A DNA stretch of 64,000 nt from Archegozetes longisetosus (lineage: Eukaryota > Arthropoda > Arachnida > Sarcoptiformes > Trhypochthoniidae): NCBI GenBank assembly GCA_018873245.2, contig JAEMBT020000009.1:12807112-12871111 (forward strand), given 5' to 3'. The position numbers were made by a program, and so were the translations under genes. Below the pieces are notes generated by a model, which worked only from the letters and a program-made list of their open reading frames with translations, was not told where the DNA came from and made no database searches. Shown here one piece after another: positions 24,286-36,760 of the stretch; positions within the stretch are counted from its first letter, which is position 1, and each line of letters begins with the position of its first letter.

Positions 24286-24444
24286 TAAAGAGCTTTTTAT
24301 ATGTTGCATGGTACATTATATATGAATAATGTGTCACAGCAGAGGTTAAAACAGAGTATTTCAAATTAATGAAGGCATTGAAAAACAAAATATATCACCT
24401 CTGTACATGACATTGTTTCTTGATGATGGCGTTTATTGGGTTAG
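24286..24444. other. Downstream flank of DUF2157-like frame
   Basis: Short AT-rich flank with nothing recognised, ending at the transposon-like block that begins near 24445. Confidence 0.4.
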
Positions 24445-24818
24445 ATTATAGTAATAGTGCAGGGCCAAAGTGGGTGGGGTTGCAGAATACTATATATATG
24501 GTTGGACTCCATCGACTGAGTAAAGAATACCAATATTTTCCTATGGACCACTGCGCCCCGTCCGATTTTGATGGTTGGCATATCATTTGAAAGGTCTTTT
24601 GACGCTGAGCACAAAAGTCTCTAGAGACTTTTTACCAAAATCAATAGTTTTCGAGTTATGAGGGAAAAATCGCCTTATGTTAAAAATCAATTTTTTCAGG
24701 TTTTTAGCCACAAAAATATAACATTTGTGTTGCCCGCTTCCTACCACGTGGAGGTAAACCCGAAGGAAGTATAAAACTAAAACCTAAACTAAAAACAAAC
24801 TAAAAAACTATAAAATAA

Positions 24819-25113
24819 TTAATCTGTGTCAGTGCTATCCGGATAGGTAAAATCTTTGAAAAAAATCATCAAATTGCCTACCTGGTGATTTGATCTCAGA
24901 TAGGTATCTGCCATATTCGAGGCCATATCTGCCGTATGTCATTATATGTGCACAGCATTCGACAGTTATGAGGCCGTTTTTGCACTGACAACAGTACTCA
25001 ATTTTTGAATCGATTCCGGACATTTTCTTATCTACTAAAACGTAGATCAGATACTTTGTTTGATTCCGGAACCGGTTACATAACAGTGTCAAGTGGACTA
25101 TTGATGTATTCAC
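24819..25113 (-). pseudogene. Transposase C-terminal fragment with C-x-C...C-x-H motif
   Basis: The frame contains YCCQCKNG followed by CCAHIMTYGRYGLEYGRYL, a SWIM-like metal-binding arrangement found in the tails of a poorly characterised group of arthropod transposases. Close to the end the reading must shift frame to reach an acidic tail, FTYPDSTDTD plus stop at 24819. This resembles the acidic end (DNTDEDST) of the fragment at 57031-57182. Only the C-terminal part remains. The exact family name is uncertain. Confidence 0.55.
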
Positions 25114-25610
25114 CTTGTTGAACTGAGTCTATTGGTACCCAACTTCGAGTTCTAGATCACTTGGTTTGCTAGCTATCACTCTAAGCATCTTATATTTTTT
25201 GACCTAGTTGCCTTCCTATAACACTGTAAAGGCTTCCTCCATGGTACAGATCTAATTCGGCTTTACGAGACCTTTCTAAATATATGAATATTAAAAGGGT
25301 TTTGGCTTTAATACGCTATTTAATGGCATAAATTGTTAATTGCCATTCCGGACATTTTGGAGCTTATAACTCGGAAACGGAATGAGATAGACTATAAATT
25401 ATATATATATATTTGAACTCGGCAAAGTAAGATCTATCCAATGATCCAATAAAATCAGCGGGTCCCAAAAATATTGGCCTTTATGGCCCCATCCCTATGG
25501 GGGCCACGTCCCCTTTCCAAAAGTTTTCACATAACTCGGTAACAGGTAGGCGAAAGCTTACGGGGTTTGACTCAGTAGACTCGGGATTAAATGTTACATA
25601 AGGGCATATA

Positions 25611-26336
25611 CAGGGTAAGAAAAAATGATTTTCCCGTAGCGTAGAACAAATACTATTATAGTTAGAGCAAAATCGGTTGGATATTCTGATTCTTCGTAAA
25701 AAGTACATTAAAAGAGTTTATTTTAAAAGTCAGTATAAGAGCCTTGAGCTTGAATTACAGCAGTTAATCTTCAGGATAAATTAACAATAAATATTCAAAT
25801 AAATCAGTATTATTTTCAAATGAAATTATTGACTTCTCTCAAATGATTGAGTAAAACATCATAAGAAAAACGATTCAGTCTATCTTCTCACAACATTCTT
25901 TTTTTCAACCTCATCTTTAATTAATGATCCAATATGTTCTGCAGGGTTGAGATCAGGACTGTTACCTGGCCAGAAATCATTTTCCCAAAAATAAATTCCG
26001 CTTTCATTAAGTAACTGTTGAGTGACAATGCATTTGATTCTATCGATGAATCCTTGCTCATCCGAATCATTAATTAATCCAGCCATTAATTGTCAACTTT
26101 TTTTCAAATGATATCAATGAAAACAGTATGAAAAAGCGATTAAAAACAGATTGTATTAAAATTTGTTGGTTTACTAACAGAATATCGTTCGTTAACAACG
26201 TTATACGTTTATTACGTTTTAAATATAAACTTTTTTTAAATGTACTTTTAACGTAAAATTAGAATATCCAACCGATTTTGCTCTAACTATAATAGTTCTT
26301 GCTCCAGACTACGAGAAAATCATTTTTCTTACCCTG
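25611..26336 (-). mobile_element. Internally deleted Tc1-like element
   Basis: Inverted ends of roughly 85 bp, starting CAGGGTAAGAAAAA and including a shared GAGCAAAATCGGTTGGATAT block, face each other. They are flanked by TA at 25609-25610 and 26337-26338, the Tc1/mariner target duplication. At 726 bp it is about half the length of a full element. It sits inside the transposon remnant at 24445-26450, so it inserted later. Confidence 0.88.
25880..26086 (-). pseudogene. Tc1-like transposase, C-terminal fragment
   Basis: Sixty-eight codons contain WPGNSPDLNPAEHIGSLIKD, the block around the last catalytic acidic residue of Tc1 transposases (D34E family, where the usual form is PDLNPIENLW). The N-terminal helix-turn-helix domains and the first Asp are missing through an internal deletion. 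The fragment cannot be active. Confidence 0.85.
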
Positions 26337-26469
26337 TACATATACCACCCCGACCTACTTGCCAAAATTTTTTAATTTTCAAAAACTACCAATGCTCCTT
26401 AAATATTAGTTAGCTTTTTGCAATGGTTCGGGGTAATATACGAGGGCTATAGTCTCATGGTCTATATTG

Positions 26470-27700
26470 ATTAGTTAAAATAATTATATATTACTTCAGT
26501 TGTGAAATAAATGTTTATCCCTTATTAATTAAGTAATGGCTGGTAATTCAGTAATGTAACGAATTAATACCCTTTTTAACTTATCTATTGTTTTGAAAAA
26601 CTTTAATTTGTTTTTCAAAAATAAATTATATTTTATCTCTTATAGGTTTGTAGATAACGTCATTCCATATTTTTTCAACCAACGAATCATCTTTTGTATT
26701 TAAAGCACATATAAGTGACTGCTTACAGTTTTCTCACTAAAGTTTATAACAAATGAGTGTTTGAGGTAGTGGTTTCGAGTCTCTAATTCTTTAGATCAGG
26801 ACCAAGAGTTAGAATTGCGGGTCGAGATTGACACTCTCGAACTATAGTATCGAACGCTAATATAAATATAGAGACAAATGAATAGTTAAACTTTTATGGC
26901 TGCTCTTTTGCATCCAGTCTTTGAATAAACTCTGGTATCTGAAAGAAGGTACTTCATCTGATTTGCTACTTATCAAAACATACAAAAATAATAGAGTAAA
27001 AATAGATTCAATAAATCATGTTTTGAATCAAAACTAGTCAACAAAACAAAGTTCGAAGTGTTTTTTCTCAAATGGTAGAAATGCAACGAAAGCATTGATT
27101 AAATTCTTGTCAACGATATCACACTTTGATAAAACCCTCCCTTTTCATTAAAGATCCCAAAATTTATCAATGTTTCGAAGTATTTGATAGTGAAATCTCC
27201 TCTATGTTATACCTCTAAATAGAAGTCATATATAAGTTCTTTAATTCCAGATCTGTCCCCGTTGCTATCGAGTCTAATATCAAATCATTCACATTCTGTG
27301 TAAGGATTACAATTTTTTCAATTAAACTATCTCTGTATTGTTGTAGATCACACTCAACGATAATAACATTAACTTTTCTTCAATGTGACTGTCATTTACG
27401 ACAATAGAGAGATAAACCGACAATAAAGATGCAAACAATACAATAATTAATATAATGCTTGTCAATTCCTTGTGCAATAGAGTGAACTGCTTATTGCTGG
27501 TGTGCGAGTCTAGCGCAATTAAAGTCTCAATTGACTTTTGACTATTTATTTGTAAGTTAAAAATGACGTATCATTGGTGATCTTAATCCTCATATATGCG
27601 CTACTTTAGCTTGTCCATATCAAATATACATTGAATTGTATGAAGGTTTTGAACGTCTGCAACTGCTCTCTTTTAGATTTTCAGACAATTAGTTATATAT
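26470..27700. repeat. Segmental duplicate of 36.6-38.2 kb
   Basis: This stretch aligns in the same orientation with about 36610-38200. The shared sequence includes the TTTAATTTGTTTTTCA region, the tract following TAGGTTTGTAGATAA, and minus-strand codons for a hydrophobic segment (SLLSVYLSIVVNDSHIEEKL here). It is well diverged and lacks the 501-bp element inserted in the other copy, so it shows the empty site. The hydrophobic minus-strand segment may come from a membrane-protein gene, but it is broken and I cannot name it. Confidence 0.75.
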
Positions 27701-29566
27701 ACAGTTGCCTCTCGTTATAACGAACAGTTATATCCTTCCAACTGATTTTTTTTCTAAAACTTTAGTGTGAGTCTGTATTCAAATAGATGTTACAAAAATA
27801 ACTTTTGAATAGTATTCATTCATTGCATTGATAGATTACTTGTCGTTAGACATAAATTAAAAGTTAGCTAACAAATTAACAGGTATTCTAATGAGAGTTA
27901 GTGTCTGTCTAAAAAATCTAATCATCTCATTTAAGACTTTTAGTCACAAATAAAGTCACAGCTACCACACCGGAAGCATTTCAACCAAATTATACTAGTT
28001 ATCGATTGTTCTCTTATAGGCGTTTCTGGCGTTTGTGAATAATGATTTTGTTTATCTTCACTAAAATACTTGAAAATTTTTATGATTTTTGAACCAAAAG
28101 ATTCATGTTTCAATCGATTTTCTAACTGGGTCTTAAGCTTGAATAACATGTCGTAGAGATTCGTTGCATATGTAGAATTCTGTTCAAATGATTTAGCAGT
28201 AGTAAAGAATAAATTCAATTAAATGAGAAAAAAGTGCAAATAAGGTTCAGGAATTGTAATATCATTTGATTTTTCACTCCAAACGAAATCATTGATAACA
28301 TGTGGACAGTAATCAGTTCCCAAATCTATGAAATAAACCTAAATAATATTAATCTTTGAGATTATTTAAATATGTATTTTATTATTTGATTGAGAAACAG
28401 TTAATAGAAATCAAAGATAATGAGACGAAAGACAAACACAAAAACTATAAATGGAATTTTCTGATAAATGACTGAAGAAGTCAATTATAAATTCAATGAC
28501 ATTTTGCACTAAAAACTGATTCATTTGTGCATTAAATCGTTTGCTTAACGTTTATAGTAAAATTTTATGATAGAGTCATAAAGTTTTGGTTAACTTTTTA
28601 AAAGTCAAACAATAATAAAAATATAATGAAATTCTACAACACCTTAAAGGAAATTATGACACATTTGCAGTGCTTTACTACACTTGATTCAACGATTTAC
28701 TGTTTGTTCATAAAATGTTTTCTCAAGCTTGGAAAATAGAGTTTTCTACGTTCAGTTCTTACCCGGCACTGGACACTGTCGAGAGACCCGAATAACTGGG
28801 TATCTGGATAACTGCATAATATTGAAGTTATTGAATACATTCCGATTTGACATTATTTGAATGAAATCGAGACATTTAATTATAACAATTAATTTAAAAA
28901 CTGTATATTTAGAACATACTTTCGATGCGGACTTTATGGGCATTTTTAAGTGCAACTCCCTAAGTGTTGCCTGAGGTATGCCAAGATGGGCGGACCATAA
29001 GACGCTAAAATCAAGGTACCACAAATAATTTGATAGTAAGCAAGGGTGCGGAAAAGCATTAAAAACTTTGCGCCAAACTGTTTATCGTGTGCGAACATGA
29101 TTTACATTAAAAGTGACAGAGAGCTGACAATTTGCCGTATAAAAAGCTCCTTTTATTACTAAAGCATTAAGTTAATAATCATGTTCAGAAATACTGACTT
29201 TCAAATGTTTAAAAATGTGTCTGATAAAGCTTCAATCTTTGTCAATGTATGAATATGAAATTTTGAATCTTCGATAAAAATTAGTAATTCCGACAATTTA
29301 TGAGTCACACTTAGAATCGCTTAAGACATCTCTCATTTATTGTTTACTCTATGTTTTATTCTAATAATATCATGAATCAAATCCATTAATAACAAAAACT
29401 AGTAACAAATTTTGTATAAAGATGTTCAGCTTTCATTATATTTAGTTGAAGATCAATTGAAGAGATTATTATCTTATATGGACTATACTATTGAAACATA
29501 CTTTCGGTTCAGTGGGAAACAACTGACTTTTTTAAATGATTTTCATTGTAAGATCCAGATTACTTA
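27701..29566. other. Stretch without a recognised gene
   Basis: Two minus-strand open frames, 27940-28218 (92 codons) and 28752-29024 (90 codons), show no domain I recognise. The first is polar with a cysteine pair at its end. I do not call them genes. It is the downstream side of the RacGAP1 pseudogene; no further part of that gene is evident. Confidence 0.4.
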
Positions 29567-30507
29567 TTAATAATTGGCAATTCTCGTCTTCGAGTTCAGA
29601 ATCTTGTCCATAAGTTTGCGAATTTCTTTATTCAAACCGCTTATACGATGAATGCCTTCTTTCAAACTCCTCTTTTCGATTTCGTTACAGCAGTCGATGA
29701 TTAACCCGCGAATCATTGATCGTGTTTGTGGTGCAGTCTGAGATCAAAACCATTTGAGAACTCTTTCTATTTAGTTTAAGGAATGGAATGCATGGAAGTG
29801 ACAATTGATCTTTGCACGACATATGGCATTTCGCACGATAATCTACACAACAGTAACAATTACCACAAAATTCTATCGCTTTACCACCTGGATCGCAATG
29901 TAATGGCTTAAATGCTTTCTTTTGATGCAAATTGTTTTACGATCTTCGAAAATATTGCAAACACTTATTGGAGACATTTCCTAAGGAGTGATATTACTAA
30001 ACATTTGTATATTTAATGTCTTCATTTGTGGAGAACTCATAGAGAATGGTTTGAATTGACGATTAATAACATTTGCGGGCGTCGATAACTTTGTTTCGAC
30101 AGGGTTTGGATCCACAGTCGAGATTTTCTCAAGAATGGCTTCACTATAGCTTCGATTTCTGTTATGCACTGATGCATACATTCCGGCATCTATTTCGAAG
30201 TCTCCCTCTTGAGCCAGTCGGCTGGAGGCTACAATATTTCTCTTATTAGAAATATTTGCGACGTTTAGTTCACATTCAATACTCTTTCTGGAAATTCTTC
30301 TTTTCTGGAATTATTCATCGGATTTAGTGACTCATTGAGAATGTCCTCTTCGGTCACGTCATATTCCAAAGAATAAAATGAATAACTCGATAGCTTTTCT
30401 TCGTTAACTGCTTCCAATCGATTCAAATTCAAATAAGACAACTTTTTCCCTCGTTTCTTGATTTTGATTAGCGATCGAGTCTTCGAGAACGAACTCTTTG
30501 ATAGCAT
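29567..30507 (-). pseudogene. RACGAP1: Decayed RacGAP1 (MgcRacGAP/tumbleweed) pseudogene
   Basis: Reading the minus strand from 30507, fragments follow the order of RacGAP1, the centralspindlin GAP of cytokinesis. First come a basic linker and acidic EYDVTEEDILNES. Then KRRISRKS appears in a shifted frame, with an internal TAG near 29980. A C1 domain (about 29937-29790) reads HQKKAFKPLHC to LSLPCIP. The start of the RhoGAP domain, IIDCCNEIEKRSLKEGIHRI, then ISGL, is in yet another frame and ends at TAA 29567. Two C1 zinc cysteines are replaced (Gly and Tyr). The N-terminal coiled coil and most of the GAP domain are absent. The shifts fall inside conserved blocks with no room for introns, so this is a true relic; a functional copy should exist elsewhere. 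Confidence 0.75.
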
Positions 30508-30699
30508 TTAATTTATTACTAAATACAATTACAAATATTATCCGATAAAAATTGTAATAAGTACTCTAAAAACTCATTGAACAATATAATAGCCAATTCA
30601 TTATATACTTGGCTTATCATTTAGGGAATACTATACGGATTGCGTATTTTATAAAAGAAAGTTTGAAGATTAAAGTTTTCTCAATAAGACTACAAATGT

Positions 30700-32820
30700 A
30701 AAATATGTCTTTATATAAGTTTAGTTCAGTACTCCTAATTTTGAGCTTCTACTTTATAAAGGTTAAATATTATGCAAAGGAAAATTCTCATTAGTCATAA
30801 TGGAACATTACCATTAAATTATTCTATTTATATTGCTCAACCTAATCACATGTGACATTAGTGCTGGTATTTGAAGGTGTTGAGCCAAACTTCCCGATAC
30901 ATTTATTTTCTCAGTAAACTTACAAATGTCAATATCTACTTAACTTATAATTTGTTAAACATTATACGGATTGCGATTTTCACAAACAATCATTGAAAAT
31001 TAATAAAGTTTTCTCAGTAAAGTTATAAATGTAAAATACATGAGTCTAAAAGTTTAGTCCAATACTTTCAATTACTAGCTCTAGTACTACGTTCGGTTAG
31101 ATTGAGTGATATAATTAGAAAAGCTTAATGATGCTGTTCCATTATGACTAATTATAACTTTCCTTTGCATAACATTTTACTCTCTTTCAAGTAAAATTTT
31201 ATCAAGCAAAATAATAACTGATTTGTTATCTGTTGAGCTTGATATTTACAAATACCATGCGGATTACGGTTTGCATAAAAAATCTACGAAGTTTAAAAAG
31301 TTTTCTCAATAAAGTTACAAGTGTGAAATACATCTGGCTATAAGTTTAGTTCATCACGTTCAATTCAGAACTTTTGCTTTATAAAGAGTAGAATATTACA
31401 CAAAGTTCTAATTAATCATAATGGAACTGCATCATTAAACTTCTCTAATTATACCACTCAATCTAATCATATGTGATGTTAGTGCTAGTAATCGACAACA
31501 TTGAACTAGACCTTTAGACACATGTACTTCGTATTTGTAAACTTATTGACAAAATATACATGTCTAAAGGTCTAATTCAATATTGCCGATTACTAGCAAT
31601 AACATCACATATGATTAGATTGAGTGATATAATTAGAAAAGTTTAATGATACAGTTGCATTATGACTAATTAGAATTTTCCTTATATAATATTTTACTCT
31701 TTATAAAGTCAAAGTTTACCATTGAAAGTATTGAACTAAACTTATAAACACATGTATTTAAATTTGTAAAAATCAACAAGTTTTCTCAAAAATGTTACAA
31801 ATGCAAAATACATATTTCAATGCTTTAGTGCTGAGTTTTCACTTTATGAAGGGTAGAGTATTGTCCAAAGGAGATCCTAATTAGTCATGCAACAATATCA
31901 ATTAATTTTTCTAATTATATCACTCAATCTAATCAACGTGATGTTGGTACTGGTAATTGATAGTATTGAACTAAACCTTTTGACACGTATTTTCTCAATA
32001 AGGCTACATTATTTATACATCCTAAGGATTGATTAGACTTAAAGTTTTGTACCAAATTAAGGTATTTACAAAAGTAGATCATAAAATGACCGAAGCATTT
32101 GCAGTTACAAATGTAAAATACACGATTCTAAAAGCTTAGTTCGATACTTAAACTATTAGCACTAGTATGACATTTGATTAGATTGAGTGAGATAATTAGA
32201 GTAAATTTGATGGTGATATTTCATTATTACTAATTAGCATTTCCTTTGCATAATATTTTACTCTCTATAAAGTAAAATTTCGGCAAACAATATAACAGTT
32301 AATTTATTATCTGTTAAACTAATTATTTATAAATGCAATAGATATTACACTTTTCATGAAAAATCTTTGAAAATTAAAAAGTTTCTCATCAAAGTTACAA
32401 ATGTAGAACACATCTGTCTATAAGTTTTGTACCGTACTTTAAATTCTGAACTTGTACTTTATAAAGATTAAGATACTATGCAAAGAAAAGTTCTAATTAG
32501 TCATGATGGGACTGTATCATTAAACTTTTCTAATTATATCACTCAATCTAACCAAATTTGATATTAGTGCTACAAATCGACAAAACTGAACTAGACCGTA
32601 GACATGTACATTATCTTAATAAGGTTACAAATACGAAGTACATGTGTCCAAAAGTTTAATTCAATATAGTCGATTGCTAATAATAGTATCACATTTGATT
32701 TGATTGAGCGATATAATTACAAAAATTTAATGATACTGTTCCATTATGACTAATTAGAATTTCCTTTGCATAATTTTTTACTCTTCATAAATTAGAGACT
32801 CAACTAATAAAATAATTAGT
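30700..32820. repeat. Array of about eight units in alternating orientation
   Basis: A unit of about 130-200 bp reads AGATTGAGTGATATAATTAG, then a TTTAATGAT...TTATGACTAATTAGAA stretch and TTGCATAATATTTTACTC. It appears forward near 31080, 31600, 32160 and 32690, and inverted near 30760, 31390, 31850 and 32460. Forward and inverted copies alternate, with similar spacer motifs (TTTTCTCAATAAAGTTACAAATG) between them. Copies are diverged by many substitutions. The array lies directly upstream of the ionotropic receptor gene and downstream of the RacGAP1 relic. Confidence 0.8.
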
Positions 32821-32931
32821 AAATTGTGAAGTTAAATAATTAAGTTTATGTTGTGTATTACGTTTCCAAAGCAATATATCATGATTCAGTAGATGATGCG
32901 CCTATTTAAGTCGCTCAAATTTTCCATTTAG

Positions 32932-34825
32932 ACATATGAGTTTGGCATATCAATCGGAATCGAAGCTTTTGATTTTAATAAATTTGTTCAAATGTTTCGA
33001 TCTTTTGCTGATTTGTTTGTTTTTCTCAATACCTTATTTCGATACAAAGTCTTTGAACCGAATCAAACCTTAAGATGTGCAAACAATGCAACAACAGTTG
33101 GAAACATATCAATTGTTATTAATGAGGACAAAATCTTTCAGGTAAGTTTAGACAAAACCTAAATTGATGGGTACTAAGAATACAATAAATAATTCCGTTC
33201 TATAATTCCTCATAAAGGATAATAAATTCATGCTCAGTGGATTCTATTTGTCGATTGTTGAATACTTAATGTGTTCTCTTTCATTGAGTGTTGTATTCAG
33301 TATTGGAAAGCTCGATCAAACAAATGAGGCAAGTACACAAATATATATATATATTCCCAAATCAAGAGATTGATACTTTTTTAAATATAAATTTCAGACG
33401 GAAACAGCACTAATGATAGACCAATATCTAATGAATAATATATCTGTTGAACGTTATAATTACGTTGTTGCTGGTCAGACCTATGCGATTGAAATTTTAA
33501 CTGCTTTGAAATTGTTTAAAGAAGACCCTTACTTGGTGTTTCTTCGTCTATTCGAAATAGAGGTAACAACTATTTCATTTGTTCATTTTTAAAGCGATGT
33601 AAGACAAATATTTCCTTACAAGGTTTGGATTTATTTATTAATCGCTATTCTGACAATTTCTATCTTATGGAAAATAATGAGCACGACAAAGATTACCTTT
33701 GCTACGTGTTTGTTTAACATGCTCGGTCCATTAGTAGCACAGAGTTCTGCCAGATTCAATTTTGATCTGAATTCGATAACTAGCGTTAAGAAATTGATTT
33801 TGGTCTTTCTGCTTACCGATTGGTTAATCTTTGGTACGATTCTATCGAAAAGTTTTTCTGGTCTTTTGGTTGACATTTATTTTAACACAAAATCAAAACC
33901 TATTGTATCAACAGCTAAGGATTTGGCTTCAAATGATAATGTTTTAGAATGCTTCAGTCTGCAAGAGTTGAATCAAATGAAGTCTGAAGAACTTATGATT
34001 CTTCAGAAAAAATGTGGAAAATTACCTCAAAACTGGAGAAAGAGATATGGGAACGATGGACTTAAAATGTTCATTGAGATTGCGAACGGAAAACTAGTCT
34101 ACTTGACAAATACAACGACAATTGAACAAATGAAGAATTTATATCCGGATTTAAATTTGGTGGCAGCTGATAGTAAATATGAACAGACTTATTTATCTTT
34201 ATTGATGGGAAAGAGGCACAACTTCAGTGCACAAATTCATAGAGCGTTAGTAGTTTTGATTAAATACTTTTCTATCAAATAAATATTTAATTCTTGTTTC
34301 AGGCTTAAAATTGGTTTCGAAAATGGGCTTTTAACTTATTCAGAGTTTGTGAAAAACTTTGAAACCTGGCTAATTGGACGATATCTTTCATGGATCAAGA
34401 GTGAAAATCTCGAGAAATATAACCCAAGTTTGAAAAATGATTTCACAATTGAGTTGAGGGATCTGTGGAAAGGAGCATTCTTAATTTTAGTTGGTGGTTA
34501 TACACTATCAATCTTTGTGTTTATTTTAGAATTGCTTTTCGCGAAGTTTATTAGAGATGAGAGACATAGAAGCGAAGAACTCAACCTCAGATGTAATAAT
34601 CATATATTGACAGAAGGAAGGAGTAGAATTAGAGACCCAAATTTTGAAAAATATCGATTCCTGTCCCGTCAAGTCCCCGCAAAGGCTCAGTCCAATCCAG
34701 TCCCGCAAGAGTTTAGTTCCACCCTCATAAAGGTCCAGTCTTGTCCCATCCTGCAAGAGTTCAGCCCCGATCTCACAGAGGTTCAGTCCCATCCGTCCCG
34801 CAAGAGTCCAGTCCCACCCTCATAA
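32932..34825 (+). CDS. Divergent ionotropic receptor (IR), five visible exons
   Basis: Exons 32932-33141, 33218-33328, 33398-33562, 33623-34245 and 34303-34825 join in frame to 543 residues; the 5' end is not found. Ionotropic receptors are iGluR-related chemosensory channels in the dendrite membrane. The reduced ligand-binding part is followed by EVWIYLLIAILTISILW (M1, about 162-178), a pore-loop region, the M3 segment from KKLILVFLLTDWLIFG, a second lobe, and M4 (WKGAFLILVGGYTLSIFVFI, about 425-444). Intron 2 uses a GC-AG donor (GAG|GCAAGT). Intron 4 is only 57 bases. The ligand-binding lobe is short for the family, so this is a divergent receptor. The last ~55 residues come from a GC-rich minisatellite and may not be native. 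An upstream exon with the start codon is expected; the ATG at 32992 is an alternative start. Confidence 0.82.
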
Positions 34826-35020
34826 AAGTCCCGTCCCGTCCAGTCCTGCAAAAGTTCAGCCCTGCTCCCATAAAAGTTCAGTCCCGTCCCGTCCCTCTCC
34901 CGCTAGAGTTCAGTCTCGCTCCCGCTAAGGCTCAGTCGCACCCCCGTAATGGTTCACCCCGTACCGTCCCGCTTCCTCCCAGTCCCCGCCCCGCCCCGCC
35001 TCCCTCTGCAATTTTCCTGA
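34655..35020. repeat. GC-rich degenerate minisatellite overlapping IR 3' end
   Basis: Imperfect units of about 25-45 bp built on CCCGCAAGAGTTCAGTCCCG run through the last exon of the receptor and its 3' flank. They are strikingly C-rich on the plus strand in an AT-rich genome. The receptor frame runs through it to a stop at 34823-34825, which adds a proline/serine-rich tail. Confidence 0.8.
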
Positions 35021-35040
35021 AGCAAAATTCTACTGAATAA

Positions 35041-36760
35041 TTTAATAATTTTCATCAAATAAATAACATTGCACACATTCTTTGATTGCTCATACAAGTG
35101 ACGATTAGATCTAGTAAACAATAACTTATCGACTTTAAGTAGGTCTAAATAACTTTGTCTTTCTATCAATTAAATTAAATTCGCAAAACTAAATTTTTTT
35201 CACTTGAGTTATTCTTTTATTTGAATTAGATCCCGATTTAATAGTCTTTATTTATCGCTTTGGGATCAAAACTTTTTGATTTTGATTACACGTGTTTCTG
35301 TTTATTCAACGAATGATTTTAACTCAAAACATAACTTTAGTATCGCCTTCGTTAATTAATCTAACCATTCGATATATATACTACGCTTTATTATTGGTAG
35401 AATTGTATTTTCATTCAAATCGTTCTGAAAATAAATCACTCATCCTTATGCGGTTGTTCCTCAAAGTTGTCTTAATCTATTAATTACGAGGCATGTAAAA
35501 TGAACTTCGGAAATTATTTTTCTCAGAAACCACAATTCGAATTAAGATATGTGATATATCAAATTAATATTAACATCTATTCTATAAAATCCATGTATTA
35601 AAAATTTTAGCAAACCTATTATTTCGGAGCTAGAGCGCAGTGTTTGATCAGTAGGAGCTACAGGAATATTCAGGTGTGCAGGCATACCGCACCTCCTCAA
35701 CTCAGCTCATTTTCTTTCAGCTGGTGACCCAATATTGATCCGCGGGCATATCAAGTCACTACACAGGAACTCCGCAAAGTACTCTATCTACATGGTTACA
35801 CGTGACCTTTTTATAGAAAGTCAGCAAAAACAACCAATTAGAATACCAATTAAGAATAAAATTTCTTTATACATTCTAAACAGAATTGATTCACAAAGTT
35901 TCAGACCAAAACTCAAACATTCAAACTTTGCACTTTCTCACTTATTCGTTTATAATCAATGACAAGAAACTGTGGAGAATCGCCAGTTTTGGAGTCAAGC
36001 CACAACCATCGGGAAAAGACTAAGACAACAAACTAACTTAATTAGCGTCGAATTAAGAGTTTTAATTGTTTTCAAAAATCCCGAAACGTCAAATTATTCT
36101 TTAAGAACCCTGAAACTTAAAATTGTCATCAAAACTATGGCTTTGCGCCCAAATGTGCATGTTTTAAGCCTGAAACTTGATATGCGGTGTTGTTCGGGCA
36201 CATTGATTTCGATCATAAAAACGGCAGGCAGAGAGTTGAATCTCGTTTAAATTCTGCGAAACACATGAAAGAGAGGGTGACTCAACGTCAAGATAAGCAC
36301 GAATATCAAACATGTTCCTTGAGACGACTTTAAAGGTAAACAGAAAGCATTATTAAGTAGAATGACTCAAGTTTTGGGACAGTACTGTAGTATTTCCACC
36401 GTTTCGCCAAACTTTGGTCAAGCAATATTTACACTTTGCATCTTTTTTCACTTTAATCGTGTGATTCCACATCTAACTAAGCATTCTCTCAATTTATTCC
36501 AATTTAATTAAAATTATATTCAAAACAGAAAATAAAGAAATAATGCTTTTCAAGACTTTTGATAATCAAACAAATCACAAGTTGGTTGAAAATCATTCTA
36601 AACAAACTTTTGATCAAATATTAATTAGTTAAAACAATTTATAATTTCAGTTGAGAAACAAATGTTTACCCCTTATTAATAAAGTATTGATTAATAATTC
36701 GAACATGGAGTGAATTAATGCTCTTCGTAACTTATCTGCTGTTTTAAAAGCTTCAATTTG
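35041..36760. other. Stretch without a recognised gene
   Basis: Only short open frames (for example 35735-35962 and 35972-36250), with no family signature. A slightly GC-richer piece at 35630-35820 looks like transposon debris but could not be assigned. Confidence 0.4.

Larger units (their letters stand above)
24445..26450. mobile_element. Remnant of transposon with SWIM-like transposase tail
   Basis: This block is less AT-rich than its surroundings and holds a transposase tail on the minus strand (24819-25113). Its outer sequences, near 24470 and 26400, are loosely complementary. It is interrupted by a Tc1-like element at 25611-26336. The limits are approximate, and no convincing target duplication was found. 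Confidence 0.45.

Noticed and set aside
30290-30345. A ~53-base intron joining the first two RacGAP1 fragments
   Set aside because: A GTGACC...CCAG intron would restore the frame, but it would remove VTEEDILNES, which itself matches the family pattern. Other frame breaks downstream cannot be spliced away.
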